From an uncultured Pseudomonadota bacterium (GTDB lineage Bacteria > Pseudomonadota > Alphaproteobacteria > Rs-D84), in assembly GCA_902799285.1 (NCBI GenBank), contig CADCAA010000003.1, positions 1,373-38,214 on the forward strand: a stretch of 36,842 nucleotides of DNA, written 5' to 3'. Below are positions 1 through 10,537 of the stretch, one piece after another. The notes under the pieces were generated by a model that was not told the DNA's origin, ran no database searches, and saw only the letters and a list, made by a program, of their open reading frames with translations. Made by a program: the position numbers and the translations under genes. The first letter of the stretch is position 1, and the number at the start of each line of letters is the position of its first letter.

Positions 1-859
1 TTTCTGACCAATATGATATTTCATTATCAACAATTGCGTCAAAGAACGCCTTGCCCCCATTTAATTCGACATATTTTTTACCGGCGGTCTGACTGCAATT
101 TTGGAAAAATGTATTTGCGTAATTTTTTGGATTTAATTGTGATGCCGAACATGCGTTTTGCACTTCTTCGGATTCTTTGACACGCGCATCATTAAACATT
201 ATTTCCTTGGTTTCCTTTAACACATAACCGTTATGCTGAACACTGAATTGCATCAGTGGCGCAGAAACCTCGGCCGGCATTTTATCAATATGGAATTTTT
301 TATACATATTTGTCCAATACCATGCACGTGCCTGTTTCCACGTCATACAGCGCACACAATCCACAGACAACCCACTGTATTGCGATGTAATACCGTAATT
401 CGTCACATTTCCATTTTCATTTCCGGCTAATGATTCTGATTCATTTAATCCCTTTTCCCAATCCAAAACAAATTCCATTGTTTTATTAAAAATACAATAT
501 CGCGTGGCATCATCAGTTGGTGATAAATTTGGCAACGAACCATAATTACATCCACTAACCGTCGCACAATCACGCTGTGTAATCGCGGCATTGATAAATC
601 CGGCACAATTTGCGGCACCGTCGGCCGTCGACACATCAAACCCCGCCGCATAACAAACATTGTTCAAACCATTTTCGTCAATCGCGCCAGTATCTGGATC
701 CATCTGGGCCTCGTACTCGGCCGCGGTTTGGGCATATAATTCGGTCGGCACGAAATGATTCATTGCCTCGGTCACTTCATCCGCAGTAAAAACAAAATTC
801 TGCCCAAAACACAATGTCGGGAATACAGTTGCTATTAAAAATCCTGTGATTTTTTTCAT
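1..859 (-). CDS. Secreted GH108-like lysozyme (N-acetylmuramidase) family protein, 3' end outside window
   Basis: The frame is open from an ATG at 859 to the left window edge (286 residues, no stop), so the C-terminus is missing. A signal peptide (MKKITGFLIATVFPTLCFG) is followed by a cysteine-rich stretch to about residue 127. Residues 128-210 then follow the glycoside hydrolase 108 pattern: a glutamate in a WEKG context (E135, at the place of the catalytic Glu of the family's EGG motif), TNYGIT about 20 residues later, MTWKQARAWYW, and an MPAEVSAPLMQFSVQHNG segment matching the family's 'lP..v....fd.avN.G' helix. The protein probably cleaves peptidoglycan in the periplasm. The start overlaps the upstream gene's stop as ATGA, indicating translational coupling; GAGG lies about 10 bases upstream. 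The family call rests on my reading of motifs, without an alignment. Confidence 0.72.
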   Translation of the reverse strand, partial: MKKITGFLIATVFPTLCFGQNFVFTADEVTEAMNHFVPTELYAQTAAEYEAQMDPDTGAIDENGLNNVCYAAGFDVSTADGAANCAGFINAAITQRDCATVSGCNYGSLPNLSPTDDATRYCIFNKTMEFVLDWEKGLNESESLAGNENGNVTNYGITSQYSGLSVDCVRCMTWKQARAWYWTNMYKKFHIDKMPAEVSAPLMQFSVQHNGYVLKETKEIMFNDARVKESEEVQNACSASQLNPKNYANTFFQNCSQTAGKKYVELNGGKAFFDAIVDNEISYWSE

Positions 860-1698
860 TTCAATGCATCCTCACACTTTTGTGCAACATCGGCAACCTT
901 GCGAATTGCGGCGATTTGCGTCGCATTAAATATTGTTGCGGCCCCCGATGCAATTGTTGCACCACCCGCCAAAATATTGGATGCAGTATCCAATTTTTCA
1001 TTATTCATATTTTCATCAGTATTCGCAACCGCACTGACCACCGTTCCCGTGGCACCAACCCCGGCACCAACAATAGATGACACCATGGCACCCGTCGCAC
1101 GGTCAGAAATCTTTGACATATCAACACTGACAAAATCACCACACGCGTTATAAATCTGGACAGCCTCGGACACATCAACATCCTCAACACGCGCCGCAAT
1201 TATCGCATCGTTTAATGTTTTAACGGCCGCCTGGCATTTTTCCACAGAATCATGCAAATTATCACTGCCCCGGTTATTTCCGGCAATAATCGCACCCGCG
1301 ATATTCGTCGCAGTATTCGCCGCCAATAACCCAGTCCGCCAATTTCCCAACGTTTTGGACTTTGACTTACCACCCGATTTCAAATTCGGCGTCCATCCAG
1401 GTTGCGGCGCGCCCGACACAGGCTGCATCTTTTTACTTTTATCAACATTCATTTCTTTTAATTTTGGAAATAATTCATTTGAACGCATCAACCCCACAAC
1501 CAAAGCCCCAGCCCCGGCCGCGGTTCCAACCCCGGTCACCGCCGTATTTATCCCGGCACGCGTTTTCAATTCAGATAATTCATCGTTAATCCCAACACAA
1601 TTGATGTATGTATCACGCAAAGCCGCATCCAACGCCGCCTGGTCCGCGTATGCCGTAAAACAAAAAAGCAATGGTAAAATCCAAAAAAACTTCTTCAT
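856..1698 (-). CDS. Secreted Gly/Ala-rich protein of unknown function
   Basis: This 280-residue protein is not one I recognise. It has a clear signal peptide (MKKFFWILPLLFCFTAYA) and then alternates polar stretches with four small-residue hydrophobic segments at about residues 50-70, 122-140, 200-225 and 240-262 (for example TGVGTAAGAGALVVGLM). Four cysteines (in YINCVG, EKCQAA, YNACGD and QKCEDA) could form two disulfides. The glycine-zipper-like segments suggest insertion into, or oligomerisation at, a membrane, but that is inference. It is the first gene of a two-gene unit with the GH108-like gene (4-base ATGA overlap), so the two products may act together, for example a muramidase and an envelope partner. 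A TATAAT box sits so close to the ATG that the mRNA would have almost no leader. Confidence 0.75.
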   Translation of the reverse strand: MKKFFWILPLLFCFTAYADQAALDAALRDTYINCVGINDELSELKTRAGINTAVTGVGTAAGAGALVVGLMRSNELFPKLKEMNVDKSKKMQPVSGAPQPGWTPNLKSGGKSKSKTLGNWRTGLLAANTATNIAGAIIAGNNRGSDNLHDSVEKCQAAVKTLNDAIIAARVEDVDVSEAVQIYNACGDFVSVDMSKISDRATGAMVSSIVGAGVGATGTVVSAVANTDENMNNEKLDTASNILAGGATIASGAATIFNATQIAAIRKVADVAQKCEDALK

Positions 1699-1705
1699 AA
1701 ACCAT

Positions 1706-1711
1706 ATTATA
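1706..1711 (-). promoter_or_regulatory. -10 box for the 856-1698 gene, leaderless type
   Basis: A perfect TATAAT on the minus strand ends 7 bases before the ATG at 1698. The expected transcription start falls on or next to the A of the start codon. No convincing -35 was found at 16-18 bases, so this is a -10-only call. Confidence 0.5.
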
Positions 1712-1745
1712 CCACTTTTTGCATATAAATTTTAGCAAAATAATA

Positions 1746-1773
1746 TTGATTTTTATAACAATGCCGCTATAAT
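1746..1773 (+). promoter_or_regulatory. Promoter of tRNA-Thr
   Basis: TTGATT (1746-1751), a 16-base spacer and a perfect TATAAT (1768-1773) lie 10 bases before the tRNA 5' end. This is the usual arrangement for a stand-alone tRNA gene. Confidence 0.7.
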
Positions 1774-1783
1774 AACCCCACAT

Positions 1784-1857
1784 GCCCTAATAGTCTAGTG
1801 GTAAAACACGTCCTTGGTAAGGACGAGTCGCAAGTCCGATTCTTGCTTAGGGCACCA
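1784..1857 (+). tRNA. tRNA-Thr (anticodon GGT)
   Basis: The cloverleaf is visible by eye. The acceptor stem GCCCTAA/TTAGGGC is followed by discriminator A and an encoded CCA (1855-1857). The anticodon stem CGTCC/GGACG (1809-1813, 1821-1825) holds the loop TTGGTAA with anticodon GGT at 1816-1818. The T-stem is GCAAG/CTTGC (1830-1834, 1842-1846). G1-C72 and C2-G71 agree with threonine identity in bacteria. Two oddities: the T-loop reads TCCGATT, so position 55 is C instead of the near-universal T (pseudouridine), and the D-stem GTCT/AAAC has a C-A mismatch. It decodes ACC/ACT. Confidence 0.9.
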
Positions 1858-1869
1858 CGAAAAATAATT

Positions 1870-1904
1870 ATCGCACGCAACAAAAGCGTGCGATTAGTAT
1901 TTTT
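1870..1904 (+). terminator. Intrinsic terminator after tRNA-Thr
   Basis: A 9-base-pair stem, ATCGCACGC (1870-1878) with GCGTGCGAT (1886-1894), encloses a 7-base loop and is followed by a T-rich tract ending TATTTTT. Confidence 0.7.
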
Positions 1905-1910
1905 CAGTGT

Positions 1911-2052
1911 CACGCCGTAGCCAGCGCGTATCAGCGCCAAAAACTAAAAATTCACACATAAATTATTTCAAAGAAATTAAAAACTAGCGTAGGCGGACAG
2001 TTTATCGCGACATAGCGTAGCGCAAACGGTCAACGAAGCCGCGCCGTAGCAA
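1911..2052. repeat. GC-rich degenerate repeat segment downstream of tRNA-Thr
   Basis: This non-coding stretch is much richer in G+C than the surrounding gaps. CGCCGTAGC occurs twice as a direct repeat (1913-1921 and 2042-2050), TAGCGTAG occurs twice between about 1983 and 2021, and AAAAACTA occurs twice nearby. TCGCGACNNAGCG (about 2010) also occurs in the gap after ychF (21714). I see no open frame of interest. It looks like a decayed repetitive or mobile segment; the origin is inference. Confidence 0.4.
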
Positions 2053-2067
2053 CATTTATAATTCAAT

Positions 2068-2096
2068 TTGTATTTAATCTCTTTTTGTGATAGAAT
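2068..2096 (+). promoter_or_regulatory. Promoter of the pagL-like gene, leaderless type
   Basis: TTGTAT (2068-2073), a 17-base spacer and TAGAAT (2091-2096) place the transcription start at about 2103-2104, which is the ATG itself. No Shine-Dalgarno sequence precedes the ATG, in keeping with a leaderless transcript. Confidence 0.6.
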
Positions 2097-2103
2097 TAGC
2101 CCT

Positions 2104-2679
2104 ATGAAAAAGAATATATTATTTTTATTATTAATAATAACACCAACTGTGGCAATGGCCGACACATGGTTTTTACCTGACCAAAACCCATTTATGGGAA
2201 AATATGAAAATCAAATGTTTTACGGCATTGGCCAAGGGTTCGATACCGGCATTTTACTACCGCCACCGGTTCGCCCTGTCCCATTTTATATCGGTACAAT
2301 TACATATTCACAACCGACCACATTTTTCAGAATCCCTGCGCGTCGCAATTTGAATATTTCTATGACCGCTGGCTTTGGCAAGAAAAACGGCTGGGATTGG
2401 GAGGATTACACCGTCCCCATGGGTTATTTAACCGAAGACATCGCCCTGTTCAGATACAAATTTTTATATATGGGTGCCGGCGCCGGTGTTGGCCTCCAAT
2501 CCAAAGAAAATGAACGTTTGGGCGCAAAATTGCTGTTTGAATTCAAGGTGACAATTGGATTTAATATCACAGACACCTGGGGAACCGAAATTTTCATCCA
2601 GCATTTTTCAAACGCGAATACGGCGACAGAAAACCACTCTTACGCATTTTACGGAATTGGTTTAACACACAATTTTTAA
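2104..2679 (+). CDS. PagL-like outer-membrane lipid A 3-O-deacylase family protein
   Basis: The 191-residue product starts with a signal peptide (MKKNILFLLLIITPTVAMA) and ends in a C-terminal phenylalanine (IGLTHNF), as outer-membrane beta-barrels do. Alternating strands and a FIQHFSNAN segment near the C-terminus match the catalytic His-x-Ser-Asn-Ala motif of PagL/lipid A deacylases, which remove the 3-O-linked acyl chain of lipid A. A glutamate (TENHS) follows 9 residues after the His; in PagL the acidic residue is a little further away, so its assignment is uncertain. The ATG at 2104 is preferred over an upstream TTG at 2068 because the signal peptide begins there and 2068 is the -35 box. 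Its stop lies one base from the convergent ung stop. Function may be lipid A remodelling or only structural similarity. Confidence 0.7.
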   Translation: MKKNILFLLLIITPTVAMADTWFLPDQNPFMGKYENQMFYGIGQGFDTGILLPPPVRPVPFYIGTITYSQPTTFFRIPARRNLNISMTAGFGKKNGWDWEDYTVPMGYLTEDIALFRYKFLYMGAGAGVGLQSKENERLGAKLLFEFKVTIGFNITDTWGTEIFIQHFSNANTATENHSYAFYGIGLTHNF

Positions 2680-2680
2680 C

Positions 2681-3343
2681 CTACCAATCAATCGGTGTTT
2701 TTCCATGATTTACCAGGTAATTGTTGGCCTGTGAAAAATGTTTACACCCGAAAAACCCACGATACGCCGACAGTGGCGACGGATGCACAGTACGCAATAT
2801 TAAATTTTCCGATGAATCAACCAATGCGGCCTTTTTCTGTGCATAACTGCCCCACAGCATATAAACAATATTTTTGCGCTTTGATAAAGCCGCAATCACC
2901 GCATCTGTAAATTGTTCCCATCCACGACCAGCATGCGATGCCGCCAAATGTGCCTGAACAGTCAATGTGGAATTTAATAACAACACTCCCTGCTGCGCCC
3001 AATGGGTTAAATCACCGTGCGTTGAACTGGGGCGCCCCAAATCAGATTCAATCTCGCGATAAATATTAACTAACGATGGCGGTACTGTCACGCCATCCGG
3101 CACAGAAAAACACAACCCCATCGCCTGGCCCGGTTCGTGATATGGATCCTGGCCAATAATTACAACTTTTGTTTCATCTATTGGACATAAATTAAATGCA
3201 TTAAAAATATTGCGTGCCGCAGGATAAATCTTTTTACCCGACAAATATTCCGCACGCACAAAGTCGGTCAGTTTAATAAAATAATCTTTATCAAATTCCG
3301 ATGCCAATTCCCGCTTCCAAGATTCTTCAATCTTTACATCCAT
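2681..3343 (-). CDS. ung: Uracil-DNA glycosylase, family 1
   Basis: This enzyme excises uracil from DNA as the first step of base excision repair. The 220-residue length is normal. The water-activating loop GQDPYH with the following EPGQAMGLCFSVP is present, as is the LLNSTLTV strand with its uracil-binding Asn. The leucine loop HPSPLSAYRGFFGC and the C-terminal INW-like PIDW end are also visible. It is the last gene of gyrB, HhH-GPD, ung; its ATG lies 17 bases inside the end of the preceding gene, so translation is probably coupled. No terminator is visible between its stop and the convergent pagL-like gene. Confidence 0.95.
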   Translation of the reverse strand: MDVKIEESWKRELASEFDKDYFIKLTDFVRAEYLSGKKIYPAARNIFNAFNLCPIDETKVVIIGQDPYHEPGQAMGLCFSVPDGVTVPPSLVNIYREIESDLGRPSSTHGDLTHWAQQGVLLLNSTLTVQAHLAASHAGRGWEQFTDAVIAALSKRKNIVYMLWGSYAQKKAALVDSSENLILRTVHPSPLSAYRGFFGCKHFSQANNYLVNHGKTPIDW

Positions 3344-4003
3344 TTTTTAATTCCTCTATTAAATGATTCTGAGCCGCACGAAATAACACCACATCAATAT
3401 ATCCTCGTGGCAACCCCGTCTCAGCCGCCAAATGCGAAAACATATCATCACAATATTTTTTTATCTCTGGATTTAATTTAGTATTATCCACAACTGAACT
3501 CTGTGCTCTGAACTCTGTACTCTGCATTGCAAACGCAATGCCCAACCTTTGAATCCAAATATCATATTTAACAATATCGCAGCCTAAATTCCGTGCCAAA
3601 TGATTTGCAGTTATTTTTCCAATATGTGGTAATTTTTGAATAAAATTTAATTTATCATCCAATGTTTTTTGCGCATAATATTCTGTACAAAAACTTTCGC
3701 GATTTTTCCAAATTTTATAAATTGCATTTACTTTATTTTTATTATGAAAAATTTGAAACAGCGCATTCACATCGGCACCAGCCCTTAACGCACCACAAAT
3801 TACACTATGTATTTTTTTGGCGGTTTTCTGGGAAAAACCACCGGCCAGAATTACATATGCACATTCATCTGCAAAACAATCTGGCGACAACCGAATTGGC
3901 GCCGCCAGCATTTCGCGTATTTCATCAAAAGTTTTTGAATCCGAATCCAATCCACGCGCACGCAGATTTTTTTCCAAATCAAAAAACCAATCCGCATCAA
4001 ACA

Positions 4004-4004
<1 letters not shown>
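3327..4004 (-). CDS. HhH-GPD superfamily DNA glycosylase-like protein
   Basis: The 225-residue protein carries a helix-hairpin-helix (LPHIGKITANHLARNLG, about residues 125-141) followed by KYDIW, where the Asp falls at the position of the catalytic Asp of the endonuclease III family (VDTHV in Nth). No iron-sulfur cysteine cluster is seen at the C-terminus, unlike the separate nth gene of this window. It may be a repair glycosylase of a divergent subfamily; the substrate cannot be told. The ATG shares its A with the gyrB stop (TAATG), and its end overlaps ung by 17 bases. A tandem heptamer repeat lies inside the reading frame (3494-3524), encoding roughly residues 160-170 after the putative active-site helix. 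Confidence 0.65.
3494..3524 (-). repeat. Tandem heptamer repeat (CAGAGTN) within a coding sequence
   Basis: Read on the minus strand the units are CAGAGTA, CAGAGTT, CAGAGCA, CAGAGTT and a partial CAG (4.4 copies). The same heptamer family lies in topA at 25064-25096. It keeps the host frame open and encodes a hydrophilic QSTEFRAQSS segment. Confidence 0.75.
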
Positions 4005-6461
<2,457 letters not shown>

Positions 6462-6497
6462 GGAAAAAGGCATAATTTTTCATAAAAGGAGATTATA

Positions 6498-7067
6498 ATG
6501 AAATTTAAATTAATTTACTTTGGGGACATTTTTGTCAACCCCAAAAAGCGCGCACAACATATCGCCGATATCCGTATGCAATTCCACCCACAACTAAAGA
6601 AATTGCTAGAACACAGCCCTTGGAACAATCTGACCAAATATATGTTGCCCGACGCATCCAAAAGCCCACTGATAACACGTCACGTTGGTGGCATTGATTG
6701 GAACCCAATCATCAGTCCGAATTTGAATATGATTGCCGAACTAGATATTTTAATGTTGCACCCTGAAATTGTTGGGGTTGCACACACAGATATAGATAAT
6801 CGTGTCAAAACGCTGATGGACGGTCTGCGTTGCCCACAAAACGAACACGAAATCGGCGGCAACACACCAAAAGACATGGGGCCAATTTATACACTTTTGG
6901 ACGACGACCATTTGGTGACAAAAATCACGGTCAACACATCACACTTGCTGGCTCAAAATATGTTTCCAGAATATTTTAAACCAACCCCAGATTCAATATT
7001 TATGCTGATTGATGTAAATGTCCGCGTCACCGAAGGCACACTGGAAAACCTGCCATTTATGGTATAA
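6498..7067 (+). CDS. RusA-like predicted Holliday-junction/branched-DNA nuclease
   Basis: The 189-residue product has the RusA signature: DIDNRVKTLMDGL (Asp98, Asp100, Asp108) and about 35 residues later LLDDDHLV (Asp135-137). In RusA two aspartates of the D-x-D-N motif and one of the DD motif bind the catalytic metal. The segment between the motifs (PQNEHEIGGNTPKDMGP) is longer than in phage RusA and resembles stand-alone bacterial relatives of unknown role. There is no signal peptide. A strong AAAGGAG lies 7 bases before the ATG. It is divergent from gyrB, shares its regulatory region and ends at an intrinsic terminator; no phage genes are near. The fold assignment is from motif reading, and resolvase activity is untested. 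Confidence 0.62.
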   Translation: MKFKLIYFGDIFVNPKKRAQHIADIRMQFHPQLKKLLEHSPWNNLTKYMLPDASKSPLITRHVGGIDWNPIISPNLNMIAELDILMLHPEIVGVAHTDIDNRVKTLMDGLRCPQNEHEIGGNTPKDMGPIYTLLDDDHLVTKITVNTSHLLAQNMFPEYFKPTPDSIFMLIDVNVRVTEGTLENLPFMV

Positions 7068-7072
7068 CAAAA

Positions 7073-7098
7073 CCCCCGATTTAATCGGGGGGTTATTA
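7073..7098. terminator. Bidirectional intrinsic terminator
   Basis: An 8-base-pair stem, CCCCCGAT (7073-7080) with ATCGGGGG (7084-7091), carries a 3-base loop. A/T-rich tracts lie on both sides. It separates the convergent RusA-like gene and the pil operon. Confidence 0.8.
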
Positions 7099-7117
7099 TA
7101 TTGCGCCCTAAAAAACC

Positions 7118-8188
7118 TTAACTTAACATCATCGTAATTTGGTCTTGCATTTGGAAAGTGGCCAACACCACCCACGCAATAATAATCGACACCAACAAAA
7201 TCCCAGCACTGTTCAGCACAGATGATATAGATTCCATTTTTCGCACAGAATCCTGCAAATATGTATCGGCCAATCGCGACACATTACCACTGAAATCGTT
7301 CATTTCTGAATAAATCGTCAAATCACCTATCATCTCATTATTTGGAAAATCACGCCCAGTATTTGCCAAAGCAACACCCAAATTATCACCATTTGCAATA
7401 TACTTTAACGCAGATTCTAAAATATCCCGCAAATATTTATTTGCATTATCGGCCAATATACGCATTGCATCCGGCACAGCCACCCCCGACGACACCATTG
7501 CCGAAAGCGACATCAACCAACCAACCGACACGTGTATTTTATAAATATTCCACGGCGGCAGTGAATCAAACCGCGTCCGCAACCACCCTGTCCAATTCGC
7601 AAGACTCACCCACACCAATAATCCCACAACAACAATGGCGGTTAAAATAATATGCCAATAAGCGATACAAAACGCAGATACTTTTATCAACAAATTTGCA
7701 GCCCCAGTCCAATGAACATCTGACCCCGCAACCGACGCCAATGGTGGCACCAAATACACACCAACCATAACAATAATACCAAACGTCAACGCCAACAAAA
7801 ATAATGGATATGCAATTGCATTTCTCATTGCGCGACGAATACGCGTGACCCCGGTCACAACCGTTTCAACATTTTCCAGCGCACCAACCAAATCAGCAAC
7901 ATTGGCCGATGTTAATAACAACGTTTCCTCCATCGGCAACCAACCACGCGTCGCATCAGAAAAAGATAATCCATTTTCCAAATTTTTCTGCCATTCGCGC
8001 ATAACGATTGCATATGGTTCATCCGGCTTTTGACCATTCTGCGATTCAATCCTTTCTATACGCGACAACGCATCCATCAACGAAAAATTATTATGCAACA
8101 GCGACGCCAACTTGCGTATCAAAGCAAGCCGCCGTTCAGTATTCAATTTGAATACCATTTTTGCATATAATAATTCTAATTTTTCCAT
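7118..8188 (-). CDS. pilR: Type II/IVb secretion inner-membrane platform protein (GspF/PilC/PilR family)
   Basis: The 356-residue product has the two-copy T2SF architecture: a cytoplasmic helical domain (about 15-120), a transmembrane helix (AYPLFLLALTFGIIVMVGVYLV), a second membrane segment around 170-195, a repeated cytoplasmic domain, and a C-terminal helix (ILLVSIIIAWVVLATF). The second domain contains the family's SGV(A/P)-like turn (MVSSGVAVPDAM). This protein is the membrane platform that couples the PilQ ATPase to pilin assembly. It is the last gene of the operon; its ATG is 5 bases after the pilQ stop. In IncI R64-type operons a pilin gene (pilS) normally follows, but here the bidirectional terminator and a convergent gene follow instead. 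Confidence 0.85.
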   Translation of the reverse strand: MEKLELLYAKMVFKLNTERRLALIRKLASLLHNNFSLMDALSRIERIESQNGQKPDEPYAIVMREWQKNLENGLSFSDATRGWLPMEETLLLTSANVADLVGALENVETVVTGVTRIRRAMRNAIAYPLFLLALTFGIIVMVGVYLVPPLASVAGSDVHWTGAANLLIKVSAFCIAYWHIILTAIVVVGLLVWVSLANWTGWLRTRFDSLPPWNIYKIHVSVGWLMSLSAMVSSGVAVPDAMRILADNANKYLRDILESALKYIANGDNLGVALANTGRDFPNNEMIGDLTIYSEMNDFSGNVSRLADTYLQDSVRKMESISSVLNSAGILLVSIIIAWVVLATFQMQDQITMMLS

Positions 8189-8193
8189 GGTGT

Positions 8194-9822
8194 TTAATAT
8201 TCCCCTGGCCTATCCAACAAACCAACCCAGCGTTCCAATTCATCGACGCCGATAATACCTTTTAACATTAATTCAGCCGCAGATTCTTTCAAAGTCCGCC
8301 CATCCATTTCTTCTAACCAATATTTTGCGGCCATATCGGTATTACCCGACAGCGCAAGTCGTAAAAATTCACTGTTTGTAATAATAATTTCACCGGCCTT
8401 GATACGTCCCATTGTGCCAGACCCATTACATTCACCACAACCCGGCCCACGGATAAATGTCTGTTTTAATCCGACCATACCGAACGCATCCCTAACACGA
8501 TTATACGCCGGATGTTCCGGATGATTCATCAACGGTTCACGACAATGCGGACACAACTTTTTGAACAACCGCATAGAAACCAATCCACGCATCAATGTTT
8601 CTTCTTTTAACTTAAACGCCTCGACCCCCATATCCAATAATCTGGTCAATGCCGCCATCGCCGAATTCGCGTGCAAAGTTGTCCAAACATTATGCCCCGA
8701 CAACGCACCACGCACAGTGAGTTGTGCCGCCGCCAATGTACGAATTTCACCAACCATCAATGTATCAGGGTCACTACGCAACGCGGCCGCCAAAGCTTCG
8801 GTATATTTTTCATCACGTTGTTCTTCGTTCATCGCATTAACAACAGGCATCTGATGCGCGCCAAATATTTTTTGTTCAACCGGGTTTTCAACCGTAATCA
8901 TATTTATTTCATAATTACGCTCTTTCAACATCAGCGACATATTACGAACCAAAGTTGTTGATTTACCTGAACTGGTTGGACCCGCAACAATCACCAACCC
9001 CGTCGGATAGGAACGCAACCGCATCAATAATTTTTGTTCATATTCACCAAATTCTTGTTCGGTCTTAATCCCTTCGGACGGATTATCGTACAACAAACGC
9101 ATCACGACATAGCGCGACCCATACGCAATCGGATTAAATTGCATACGAATACTGGTGACACCCGACGGCAAATACAAATCACGCGTTCCACGTAATGGCG
9201 TCCGTCCATCTTTTTGTGCAACCTGGTATTCATTTTGTGCATAGTTAGAATTAGAAATATCGGCCGATGCAAATGCGGCACGAACAAAAGATTCACCCCA
9301 CGCAGAATTATATTCCAAAACCGGCTGCATACTGCCATCGATACGGAAATAAATTGTTGTTTGGTCTGCAACCTCGACATGAACATCCGACACTTTTTGT
9401 GCAGCAGCACGTGCAATAATATCGACAAAATCTTTTTGCATTTGATTGTCGTATTCCGCGCGTGAACGTGGGCCCGCACCCAAACGTTCTTCATATGTTT
9501 TGTAAATCGCCGACACCAAACCTAAATCAGAATAAAAAGGTACCCGCATTGGCATATTGCGCTCACGCAATAAATCTAAAAACGCCAACACACGCCCGTC
9601 ATATTTATGTGTCCGCGAAACAATAATTTCACCACCAGAAAAATACGCAATTAAACTTTGCACATCTTTGGATAATTCCATGCTTGCACCGGTTGCGGTC
9701 AACAACCGATTACCATTAGAATACAAATAATCCACAATTTCTTTTATTGCGGCACCCTCCATACTGGCTGGTACAGAATTTTTTGATGCGACAAAATCAT
9801 TATCAATTGTATTCTTGCTCAT
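8194..9822 (-). CDS. pilQ: Type IV pilus / type II secretion assembly ATPase (GspE/PilB/PilQ family)
   Basis: This 542-residue cytoplasmic hexameric ATPase would power pilus or pseudopilus assembly. Visible motifs are SDVHVE (145-150), Walker A GPTSSGKS (281-288), the Asp box region VENPVEQ, Walker B DPDTLMVGEIR (351-361), the His box TTLHANSA (381-388), and a zinc-binding tetracysteine (C424/C427 in CPHC and C462/C465 in CGEC). Length and neighbours fit R64 PilQ better than PilT, which lacks the tetracysteine. It lies 4 bases after pilP and 5 before pilR, so all are presumably co-translated. Confidence 0.92.
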   Translation of the reverse strand: MSKNTIDNDFVASKNSVPASMEGAAIKEIVDYLYSNGNRLLTATGASMELSKDVQSLIAYFSGGEIIVSRTHKYDGRVLAFLDLLRERNMPMRVPFYSDLGLVSAIYKTYEERLGAGPRSRAEYDNQMQKDFVDIIARAAAQKVSDVHVEVADQTTIYFRIDGSMQPVLEYNSAWGESFVRAAFASADISNSNYAQNEYQVAQKDGRTPLRGTRDLYLPSGVTSIRMQFNPIAYGSRYVVMRLLYDNPSEGIKTEQEFGEYEQKLLMRLRSYPTGLVIVAGPTSSGKSTTLVRNMSLMLKERNYEINMITVENPVEQKIFGAHQMPVVNAMNEEQRDEKYTEALAAALRSDPDTLMVGEIRTLAAAQLTVRGALSGHNVWTTLHANSAMAALTRLLDMGVEAFKLKEETLMRGLVSMRLFKKLCPHCREPLMNHPEHPAYNRVRDAFGMVGLKQTFIRGPGCGECNGSGTMGRIKAGEIIITNSEFLRLALSGNTDMAAKYWLEEMDGRTLKESAAELMLKGIIGVDELERWVGLLDRPGEY

Positions 9823-9826
9823 TTTA

Positions 9827-10537
9827 TTACCGGCTGGATATATTCAAATTTTGTGTTTCACCATCTTTACTGAAAACAACACCATCTTCCAGTGATATAG
9901 ATTTCACAGTAAACCCACTGATTTTTTTACCAACACTAACGCGTTTTGTTTGACCTGTTTCCAAATCAGAAAGTGTTGCCTGTAATTGATTTCCCGCACC
10001 CATAACATTGACCAATTTATACAACGTTGAAATATCTTCTTGGTCTTCGGGCACTTCTTTTTTAACTGTTTTTTTTGCAACGCTTTTTTGTGGTGCCGCA
10101 ACAGGTTCATCCGACACGCCATAATCTCCACTTTCTGCCGCTGCCAACAAAGCGCGTTTTTCGGCCTCTATCTTGGCTGCCTCGGCCTCTAACTTGGACT
10201 TTTCATTTTGCAAAATTTGTTGTTCTTGCTCTGCGCGACCGGACAGTGTATCCATTTCCATTTGCAACTTGATTTTTTCAGCGGCCAATCTGTCCAAATC
10301 CAAATCCAATTGGGCGCGTTCTTTTTCCAATTCCATCAAAACTTTTTCTTGCTCTAAATCTGTAATTTTTTGGAATATGGTTCCATCAACATCATAATCC
10401 GCCACCGATGTCGCAGAAATCATATCTTGGACTTCGGCATCCAAATCTTCGAACAACATATCGCCTTCTTCGGCATACGATGGCGCAACCATCAACAACG
10501 AAAACAAAACACTAAACATTTTAATTTTATTTTGCAT
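9827..10537 (-). CDS. pilP: PilP-like type IVb pilus biogenesis protein
   Basis: The 236-residue product starts with a signal peptide (cleavage near MVAPSYA), followed by a long charged coiled coil (about 55-135) and a lysine-rich linker. A compact C-terminal domain reads LVNVMGAGNQLQATL ... ISGFTVKSISLEDGVVFSKDG, which fits the C-terminal OB-like domain of R64 PilP. PilP is a periplasmic connector thought to link the inner-membrane complex with the secretin. Its ATG overlaps the end of pilO by 11 bases; pilQ begins 5 bases after its stop. The long coiled coil is more extended than I expect for plasmid PilP. Confidence 0.72.
   Translation of the reverse strand: MQNKIKMFSVLFSLLMVAPSYAEEGDMLFEDLDAEVQDMISATSVADYDVDGTIFQKITDLEQEKVLMELEKERAQLDLDLDRLAAEKIKLQMEMDTLSGRAEQEQQILQNEKSKLEAEAAKIEAEKRALLAAAESGDYGVSDEPVAAPQKSVAKKTVKKEVPEDQEDISTLYKLVNVMGAGNQLQATLSDLETGQTKRVSVGKKISGFTVKSISLEDGVVFSKDGETQNLNISSR

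Noticed and set aside
856-1698. VirB6-like polytopic channel identity for the Gly/Ala-rich protein
   Set aside because: It has a cleavable signal peptide, and its hydrophobic segments are short, small-residue-rich and few; VirB6 has five or more long helices.
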